DNA of 28,926 nt from Nemertoderma westbladi (lineage: Eukaryota; Xenacoelomorpha; Nemertodermatida; Nemertodermatidae). The translations under genes and the position numbers were made by a program. Of this stretch, positions 19,256 to 27,510 are shown piece by piece (position 1 is the first letter of the stretch; the number at the start of each line of letters is the position of its first letter). The stretch lies in contig JAUCBJ010005797.1 of assembly GCA_032718475.1 (NCBI GenBank), forward strand, positions 1-28,926, in the 5' to 3' direction. The notes under the pieces were generated by a model. It was not told where the DNA came from, ran no database searches, and worked only from the letters and a program-made list of their open reading frames with translations.

Positions 19256-21517
19256 GATTTGGATATTCCTGTTGATGAAGGAAAGGATTGTAGAACTTCT
19301 ATGAATAACTTCCTTGAGTTGGAATACAACGGTGAAACTGAAAGAATTTGTAATACCGGTACTTTTCATACCCGTAGCAACTCAGTGAGACTGCGATATC
19401 AGTGGCGTAGCAACGCAGACCGCAGCTTCCGGGGTTTCTCTCTGCAATACCAGCAGCATTATTCGCGTACCGGTAGCGGGCAGCCGAAATTCGTATGCCA
19501 ACCCCAGACGGAGGAACTCTGCGAGGTCATGGAATACCCAAACGGAATAATTTACTCTCAGGGTTACCCGACCGGATTGAAATCCGACAGACACAGCAAC
19601 TTTGTGTGGAACATCCACGGGAAGGACGATGAGAGAGTTGTTGTCCAGTTTATCGACGTCCGAATCAACTTGAACTACACAGATGATTGCGATAGCGTCT
19701 CTAATTACGTACAGATTCTCGGAGTCAACGACCGCCCAATAGATATCTGTGATTCGTCCAATATTTCCGATGTGTTTCTCAGTCTCGGGAAATCGTTATC
19801 CATTCGATTAATCGCTAGAGACACCAGAGTTCGCAACGGTATTATGTTCGTTTACGCCAAGTTTCCGCGAACTAGTGAAGATTATAGGAGCCGTCTGCAG
19901 TCCTCCATCCACGAGATAAAGTTTGATTATCTGTTCTCTCCTTCAGTCGATTCCTCACAGCTTTTACTTTCTCTTCGAAACGCCTTCCCAGGTAAATCCG
20001 ACGCAGACATCAGTTCTCTCGGCATTCCTATCGAGATGTCCGAATTCGTTCGCGCTCACACACCCCACCCCCACAACGACACCTCTGATTTATTTAAACT
20101 TGTCGACAACCTCGGCAAACCGCCCAATCCCGCGCAAAGGAACGCCCACGACACTGAACTAGCTGATGCTATGCAGAAACTATCCGACCAATCATTCATC
20201 TACCACGTCAGCCACTTCTACTTAATGCATTACAAACATTCTTACGTCGATATCGCTACACCAGTCGTCTTCAACTACATATTTGGGACGCCGTCTCACT
20301 CTCAACCATGTTACACGTATATAACGGATCAGCAAGGAGTCTTTACCAACCTTGGTTATCCTGAATCGAGCAAGGATGTGGGGATGTGTCATTGGGAGAT
20401 AGAGACACCCCCTGGGACGACCATTCACCTCCAAATAGTCAATCTAACAATGTCGGAATCGGTACCGGATCAATCCTGTTCCTCTCATTACGATATGTTG
20501 CAGATTGAGGATTACTGGGCCGACGTTCCAATCCTGTTAAAGTCGTTATGCACCTCTCAAGCCATTGTTTCTCACAAGGCCGCAACTAATCGGTTGATTA
20601 TTCGCTCTCTCGTTAAATCTGATCGTGGAATAGGCTTCATCATCGCCTACCAATCCGTCGCCTCGGATTTGAATGCCGACCCACAATTTATCGATCTATC
20701 CCACCTTATTGAGTCCTACGAAGTATCAACTCCTTATCAATCGACGAGTGTGCCTCCAACTTCTACATTAAAAGACATTAAACCAGGGAAAAAGACGTGG
20801 GAAGTTGCAATAGAAACGGGCTTGGATTACCGCACCCGTATCCCAAAACGAGTAAAACCCGGGGATTTGTTAGTCTTTGGGCTTTCTATACGTTTCAGTA
20901 CCCCCCTCGCCTCCATGTCTGAGTCCAATTGGAAGGGAATCTTTGAGTCAATGATGGGCCAATTAGAGAAACCGATTCAACCAAAACGTCTGACCATTAC
21001 TGAGGTGAATGACACCACAGACACCCCAAGTGAAGGAATACTTACCACCAATTACAACTCGAGTTTAACTGATGTCCAGTTCGCCAACCACCTAGTCGGC
21101 TCTGTATTGAAGTCATACAATGCTTCCCCTACTATAGAACTGGTAATCACTCACTACGATGTCTGTTCTGGTGTCTTTTTCAAAGGAATTTGCCCCAACC
21201 GATCAACGTGTGCCTTGAATAAAGATTCCGGCTTCTATTGCAAATGTGATGTGGATGTTGAGCCGGAAGATGGCGTCGAATGTGGTGAGCTGGAACGCGA
21301 AGACAACGATGTTACTACGAAACCTGTTGTTGTAGATAATGGTCTCACTGACACCATGGATGCGGACGATGGCATATCTATCCACAACCCCGTGTTCCTT
21401 TACGTTACCATAGTTCTTGGAGTTGTTCTTGTTATTGTTACGGCTGTCGGCGTCTTCTTTATTGTCAACCACAGAGCTCGTAAACGTCGCGGCCAATTCG
21501 ACGTGGAACAATTTTAA
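19256..21517 (+). CDS. Mucin/CUB/EGF-like membrane protein, exon 3 (CUB1 end to C-terminus)
   Basis: A 753-codon terminal exon starting DLDIPVDEGKDC (phase 0). It completes CUB1 (protein residues about 209-317, ending FRGFSLQYQ). CUB2 spans about 340-456 (CEVMEYPNGIIYSQGYP ... NGIMFVYAKF) and CUB3 about 603-716 (CYTYITDQQGVFTNLGYP ... GIGFIIAYQS), separated by a ~145-residue spacer without a recognised domain. Residues about 770-885 may be SEA-like, weakly. A six-cysteine EGF-like module follows at about 888-927 (CSGVFFKGIC...CKC...C). A transmembrane helix near 961-987 (LYVTIVLGVVLVIVTAVGVF) and a 16-residue basic tail ending RGQFDVEQF close the protein, so it is type I with a large extracellular part. 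CUB modules usually bind ligands or partners; the role here is unknown. Confidence 0.9.
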   Translation, partial: DLDIPVDEGKDCRTSMNNFLELEYNGETERICNTGTFHTRSNSVRLRYQWRSNADRSFRGFSLQYQQHYSRTGSGQPKFVCQPQTEELCEVMEYPNGIIYSQGYPTGLKSDRHSNFVWNIHGKDDERVVVQFIDVRINLNYTDDCDSVSNYVQILGVNDRPIDICDSSNISDVFLSLGKSLSIRLIARDTRVRNGIMFVYAKFPRTSEDYRSRLQSSIHEIKFDYLFSPSVDSSQLLLSLRNAFPGKSDADISSLGIPIEMSEFVRAHTPHPHNDTSDLFKLVDNLGKPPNPAQRNAHDTELADAMQKLSDQSFIYHVSHFYLMHYKHSYVDIATPVVFNYIFGTPSHSQPCYTYITDQQGVFTNLGYPESSKDVGMCHWEIETPPGTTIHLQIVNLTMSESVPDQSCSSHYDMLQIEDYWADVPILLKSLCTSQAIVSHKAATNRLIIRSLVKSDRGIGFIIAYQSVASDLNADPQFIDLSHLIESYEVSTPYQSTSVPPTSTLKDIKPGKKTWEVAIETGLDYRTRIPKRVKPGDLLVFGLSIRFSTPLASMSESNWKGIFESMMGQLEKPIQPKRLTITEVNDTTDTPSEGILTTNYNSSLTDVQFANHLVGSVLKSYNASPTIELVITHYDVCSGVFFKGICPNRSTCALNKDSGFYCKCDVDVEPEDGVECGELEREDNDVTTKPVVVDNGLTDTMDADDGISIHNPVFLYVTIVLGVVLVIVTAVGVFFIVNHRARKRRGQFDVEQF

Positions 21518-21955
21518 AATTGAGGAACAAATAATGAATGATGCCGTTTATTTGTAATTGATAATATTTCGTACCATTTTATTCGGAGTTTTCATTAATT
21601 TATCGTCGTCAATTTTTCATTTAGTTCAATTTTTTCTAAATGAGAATTACAATACTCTCATATTCGGATCTTACTTATGTTATTAATGTTTTACTCTGCT
21701 TATGTTGTATTTCAGTTGGCTTGAACAAACAATCACTTGTGATGCGGATGGCCAAAACGTAAATGTACCATCATCATTATTAATTAATTGTCAATTAAGA
21801 GATTTTGAAAGTTTCACTGATCTAGGATATGGTTTTTTTGCAATATGCCACAACATGCTACAGTTACGAGTACATACATACAGGTATAAACGGCTTTACG
21901 ATTTTCACACTTTCTTATAGAGGCAGGTTACAGAAACCAAAAAAAGTATACGTAT

Positions 21956-22014
21956 AGTTTTCTTGTTCCATTTCACTCAAATGGAAAATTTGAGTGAAAT
22001 GGAACAAGAAAACT
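21956..22014. repeat. Perfect 27-bp inverted repeat with a 5-nt loop
   Basis: The left arm 21956-21982 (starts AGTTTTCTTGTTCC) and right arm 21988-22014 are exact reverse complements around GGAAA. It lies ~440 bp after the CUB stop codon and just before an AATAAA, so it is probably in that gene's 3' UTR, where the RNA would form a fully paired stem. Confidence 0.95.
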
Positions 22015-22587
22015 GATGGAAGATTCAGGAATGTTACAGGTACTGCCATTAAAAAAAATAAATGTAGATAAAAATTGATTAATATTTAGTGAAAAGGTTT
22101 ATATAGTATGAAAAATATATTTATGAAGTTTAATTTTACTGTTTTCGCCAATTGGAATGCCCATATATGGCAAATATACCGGTATATTTACCTACCAGCT
22201 CTACTAGTATATGTACCCTTTCCTACAGTAGGATGATAATACTGTATAATATATTTTTTCATGTCACTCAAAGTCATATATTTATTGATTGGTTTATATT
22301 TCGTTCAGTTTTATAGGAGATAATAATTATTTGTATTAATTAACTTGTAATGTCTGTATCTATTAATTAATGTTCGACTACGTTTGTTGTGCTACAATTT
22401 GACCTACGATAATAATTATTGATTAATTAATCGTATTAATTTCCTTCACTATAACTATACTGGAACTAATTAATAATATTCCGCATTATCTGCATTATGA
22501 TATTTTATAAATACAATAAATCACGTCTTCATTTTTTTTACTTTTCTTCTTTTTCTTTTTCCAAACTTCCATCAGTTAGAAGAGGGT

Positions 22588-22624
22588 GGGGGGGGGGGGG
22601 GGGGGGGGGTGGGGGGGTGGGGGG
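22588..22624. repeat. Poly(G) run, 22 G plus interrupted G tract
   Basis: Twenty-two G (22588-22609) followed by G7 and G6 runs separated by single T. Strong quadruplex potential on this strand. Confidence 0.85.
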
Positions 22625-23051
22625 AATACAACATGGCCATACCAAAGTAAAATTTGTAAAATGTATGCAAAATAACTCCAAATAAATACATTTTTCCCCA
22701 CATATCTTTACGTGCTTTCTGCATAGAAACATCACCCCTTAAAAATTCCTAACATGCATGAGCAATGCATGACATCATAACACTGATGTCCGTCCACCCT
22801 GCACCCCCCAGTGTTGATCTAAGTATGGGGGCGGGTAAATAATACTGCCAGTTCCACCACCACCACCACTCTCTAATATGTTCCTATCAAACAACCCACA
22901 TCCCAATAACCAGGCAGAGCTTCCCCCTACCTATTAGCTCTACTCATTAGAGCTATGCAACTCGTCCCGGTGTGCCGCTAGTAATGGTTCCAAAGGTAGT
23001 CAGTTCTTCCTTGTATTTGCTACCCCCGTTTCATTATCAACTCCCTACTTG

Positions 23052-23072
23052 CCCCCCCCCCCCCCCCCCCCC
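23052..23072. repeat. Poly(C) run, 21 nt
   Basis: Uninterrupted C run inside TRPC-like intron 2. Confidence 0.85.
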
Positions 23073-23912
23073 ATACATTCCATACTGTGTTACCTACCGT
23101 AACCTCAAGGCAAGAGACAACTCCCTCATTTCAGTCTTGATAACGCTACTTCACAATAATTATATTGCGGATTTTCTTTTATGTGACATTTGACATTGAC
23201 AATACTACTATATAATAGTAACAGTATGCAGTTAATAATGCCTTTTCAATCGAAATGTTATTGTTGCTCTATACATCTAGGGAATAATTGCTGATGGATC
23301 TTTCATCGTTATTTTGCGTTGTATGTATCTGCTTCCCCATTCCCCAATGATATTCATAATTAGTAATTAATATACAGCAATGATATAGTATAAAAGTAGA
23401 GAGTTAAGCGTTCAATCAATACGAGATTTGGGAACAACTGAAAGATGACATGCCGGACTTTAATCGTTAATGATTTTGCATAAATAATGACCCTCAAGGA
23501 AATGTAACTACTGTTAACTATTTACATACTTGTGCGGGAAGTAACACTTTACTGCACTGCACTATTGTGCTGATCCGAGTGCGCGAGTGGCTGTTGCACG
23601 AACGATCGTAGTGAGCTAGTATCAAAGTAGAACAACCTTCTACCTTGCTTATTTAAAAAATGCCATCCACGAATTCAGAAGTTATGGAAAATATAATCGT
23701 ATGCAGTTGCTTTAGCGGTATAGTTTGCTAGTTATCTAGTAATTATTAATAGTATTAGTTAGTTGTTTCCTGCCGCACCGCAACAACCTTAAATCCATTT
23801 TCGGTTCCAGTTTCATTGTAAAGTCGCCTGGCTAGAGCTGTAATGAAAGACTTTATTATCACTTCGCTATTAGCTGTAATGTGAAATAATCTCGCACATA
23901 ATTATGTTTCAG

Positions 23913-24026
23913 ATCGGCGACGCGCTACTCCACGCTATCGACGAAGAGGTGGTCCAGGCTGTCGAGATACTTCTCAACTACAAAACCAAGAAACCAGGTG
24001 GTAAGAAGGCGGATATGGGATTCAAT
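23913..24026 (+). CDS. TRPC4/5-like channel, coding exon 3
   Basis: Acceptor TAATTATGTTTCAG ends at 23912. Reads IGDALLHAIDEEVVQAVEIL then LNYKTKKPGGKKADMGFN, 38 codons in phase 0. (I/V)GDALLHAI..E.V.AVE.LL is the second ankyrin block of TRPC channels and continues directly from ...SYNVE of exon 2. The donor at the end is AAT|GTGAGT (24027). An alternative donor GGTG|GTAAGAAG lies 27 bp earlier (24000), and the family's conserved part ends near KKPGG, so GGKKADMGFN may or may not be translated. Both donors lie in the 38-bp unit repeated 92 times just downstream. The rest of the channel (further ankyrin repeats, six membrane helices, TRP box) lies outside the window. Confidence 0.85.
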
Positions 24027-27000
24027 GTGAGTGGGGCGGCAATAAGGCGGATATGGGATTCAATGTGAGTAGGGCGGCAATAAGGCGGATATGGGATTCA
24101 ATGTGAGTAGGGTGGTAGGAAGGCGGATATAGGATTCAATGTGAGTAGGGTGGTAAGAAGGCGGATATGGGATTCAATGTGAGTAGGGCGGCAAGAAGGC
24201 CGATATGGGATTCAATGTGAGTAGGGTGGTAAGAAGGCGGATATGGGATTCAATGTGAATGGGGCGGCAAGAAGGCGGATATGGGATTCAATGTGAGTAG
24301 GATGGTAAGAAGGTGGATATGGGATGCAATGTGAGTAGGGTGGTAAGAAGGCGGATATGGGATTCAATGTGAGTAGGGCGGCAAGAAGGCGGATATGGGA
24401 TTCAATGTGAGTAGGATGGTAAGAAGGTGGATATGGGATTCAATGTGAGTAGGGCGGCAAGAAGGCCGATATGGGATTCAATGTGAGTAGGGTGGTAAGA
24501 AGGCGGATATGGGATTCAATGTGAATGGGGCGGCAAGAAGGCGGATATGGGATTCAATGTGAGTAGGATGGTAAGAAGGTGGATATGGGATTCAATGTGA
24601 GTAGGGCGGCAAGAAGGCCGATATGGGATTCAATGTGAGTAGGGTGGTAAGAAGGCGGATATGGGATTCAATGTGAATGGGGCGGCAAGAAGGCGGATAT
24701 GGGATTCAATGTGAGTAGGGTGGTAAGAAGGCGGATATGGGATTCAATGTGAATGGGGTGGTAAGAAGGCGGATATGGGATTCAATGTGAGTAGGGTGGT
24801 AGGAAGGCGGATATGGGATTCAATGTGAGTAGGGTGGTAAGAAGGCGGATATGGGATTCAATGTGAATGGGGCGGCAAGAAGGCGGATATGGGATTCAAT
24901 GTGAGTAGGATGGTAAGAAGGTGGATATGGGATGCAATGTGAGTAGGGTGGTAAGAAGGCGGATATGGGATTCAATGTGAGTAGGATGGTAAGAAGGTGG
25001 ATATGGGATTCAATGTGAGTAGGGCGGCAAGAAGGCCGATATGGGATTCAATGTGAGTAGGGTGGTAAGAAGGCGGATATGGGATTCAATGTGAATGGGG
25101 CGGCAAGAAGGCGGATATGGGATTCAATGTGAGTAGGATGGTAAGAAGGTGGATATGGGATGCAATGTGAGTAGGGTGGTAAGAAGGCGGATATGGGATT
25201 CAATGTGAGTAGGGCGGCAAGAAGGCGGATATGGGATTCAATGTGAGTAGGATGGTAAGAAGGCGGATATGGGATTCAATGTGAGTAGGGCGGCAAGAAG
25301 GCGGATATGGGATTCAATGTGAATGGGGTGGTAAGAAGGCGGATATGGGATTCAATGTGAATGGGGTGGTAAGAAGGCGGATATGGGATTCAATGTGAGT
25401 AGGGCGGCAAGAAGGCGGATATGGGATTCAATGTGAGTAGGGTGGTAAGAAGGCGGATATGGGATTCAATGTGAGTAGGGCGGCAATAAGGCGGATATGG
25501 GATTCAATGTGAGTAGGGTGGTAGGAAGGCGGATATAGGATTCAATGTGAGTAGGGTGGTAAGAAGGCGGATATGGGATTCAATGTGAGTAGGGCGGCAA
25601 GAAGGCCGATATGGGATTCAATGTGAGTAGGGTGGTAAGAAGGCGGATATGGGATTCAATGTGAATGGGGCGGCAAGAAGGCGGATATGGGATTCAATGT
25701 CAGTAGGATGGTAAGAAGGTGGATATGGGATGCAATGTGAGTAGGGTGGTAAGAAGGCGGATATGGGATTCAATGTGAGTAGGGCGGCAAGAAGGCGGAT
25801 ATGGGATTCAATGTGAGTAGGATGGTAAGAAGGTGGATATGGGATTCAATGTGAGTAGGGCGGCAAGAAGGCCGATATGGGATTCAATGTGAGTAGGGTG
25901 GTAAGAAGGCGGATATGGGATTCAATGTGAATGGGGCGGCAAGAAGGCGGATATGGGATTCAATGTGAGTAGGATGGTAAGAAGGTGGATATGGGATTCA
26001 ATGTGAGTGGGGGCAAGAAGGCGATATGGGATTCAATGTGAGTGGGTGGTAAGAAGGCGGATATGGGATTCAATGTGAATGGGGCGGCAAGAAGGCGGAT
26101 ATGGGATTCAATGTGAGTAGGGTGGTAAGAAGGCGGATATGGGATTCAATGTGAATGGGGTGGTAAGAAGGCGGATATGGGATTCAATGTGAGTAGGGTG
26201 GTAGGAAGGCGGATATGGGATTCAATGTGAGTAGGGTGGTAAGAAGGCGGATATGGGATTCAATGTGAATGGGGCGGCAAGAAGGCGGATATGGGATTCA
26301 ATGTGAGTAGGATGGTAAGAAGGTGGATATGGGATGCAATGTGAGTAGGGTGGTAAGAAGGCGGATATGGGATTCAATGTGAGTAGGATGGTAAGAAGGT
26401 GGATATGGGATTCAATGTGAGTAGGGCGGCAAGAAGGCGGATATGGGATTCAATGTGAGTAGGGCGGCAAGAAGGCGGATATGGGATTCAATGTGAGTGG
26501 GGCGGCAAGAAGGCGGATATGGGATTCAATGTGAGTAGGATGGTAAGAAGGTGGATATGGGATTCAATGTGAGTAGGGTGGTAAGAAGGCGGATATGGGA
26601 TTCAATGTGAGTAGGGCGGCAAGAAGGCGGATATGGGATTCAATGTGAGTAGGGTGGTAAGAAGGCGGATATGGGATTCAATGTGAGTAGGGCGGCAAGA
26701 AGGCGGATATGGGATTCAATGTGAGTGGGGTGGTAAGAAGGCGGATATGGGATTCAATGTGAGTGGGGCGGCAAGAAGGCGGATATGGGATTCAATGTGA
26801 GTGGGGCGGCAAGAAGGCGGATATGGGATTCAATGTGAGTGGGGTGGTAAGAAGGCGGATATGGGATTCAATGTGAGTAGGGCGGCAAGAAGGCGGATAT
26901 GGGATTCAATGTGAGTGGGGCGGCAAGAAGGCGGATATGGGATTCAATGTGAGTAGGATGGTAAGAAGGCGGATATGGGATTCAATGTGAGTAGGGCGGC

Positions 27001-27499
27001 AAGAAGGCGGATATGGGATTCAATGTGAGTAGGGCGGCAAGAAGGCGGATATGGGATTCAATGTGAGTGGGGCGGCAAGAAGGCGGATATGGGATTCAAT
27101 GTGAGTGGGGCGGCAAGAAGGCGGATATGGGATTCAATGTGAATGGGGTGGTAAGAAGGCGGATATGGGATTCAATGTGAGTAGGGCGGCAAGAAGGCGG
27201 ATATGGGATTCAATGTGAGTGGGGTGGTAAGAAGGCGGATATGGGATTCAATGTGAGTAGGGCGGCAAGAAGGCGGATATGGGATTCAATGTGAGTGGGG
27301 CGGCAAGAAGGCGGATATGGGATTCAATGTGAGTGGGGCGGCAAGAAGGCGGATATGGGATTCAATGTGAGTGGGGTGGTAAGAAGGCGGATATGGGATT
27401 CAATGTGAGTAGGGCGGCAAGAAGGCGGATATGGGATTCAATGTGAATGGGGTGGTAAGAAGGCGGATATGGGATTCAATGTGAGTAGGGCGGCAAGAA
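23996..27499 (+). repeat. 38-bp minisatellite carrying a 5' splice site, 92 copies
   Basis: Unit GGTAAGAAGGCGGATATGGG plus ATTCAATGTGAGTAGGGT; it holds the last 27 bp of exon 3 and the first bases of intron 3. Donor positions run from 24027 to 27481; the spacing totals 91 steps of 38 bp minus 4 bp, explained by one 35-bp and one 37-bp unit near 26006-26077. Variants: GTGAGT or GTGAAT at the donor (one GTCAGT near 25699), GGTAAG or GGCAAG at the second donor-like site, AAGGCCGAT, AAGGTGGAT, GATGCAAT. The rare GGATATAGG variant at 24125 recurs at 25531, 1406 bp (37 units) later with similar neighbours, so a block was duplicated. The period is not a multiple of three; reading through meets TGA at 24066. 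Confidence 0.97.
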
Positions 27500-27510
27500 C
27501 GTGTGTACAG

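Larger units (their letters stand above)
21518..23912. other. Nested-gene 3' flank and rest of TRPC-like intron 2
   Basis: No further gene is visible. AATAAA at 22057-22062 is a possible poly(A) signal of the CUB gene, 540 bp after its stop and just beyond the perfect hairpin at 21956-22014. Poly(G) (22588-22609) and poly(C) (23052-23072) runs follow. TATAAAAG at 23389-23396 resembles a TATA box, but nothing coding follows before TRPC exon 3. Confidence 0.5.

Noticed and set aside
22497-22735. Open frames across the poly(G) run (Gly-rich or Pro-rich)
   Set aside because: They are created by the homopolymer.
23389-23396. TATAAAAG as a promoter before TRPC exon 3
   Set aside because: No start codon or first exon follows. 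Exon 3 has a good acceptor and continues the exon 2 protein, so an internal promoter is not needed.
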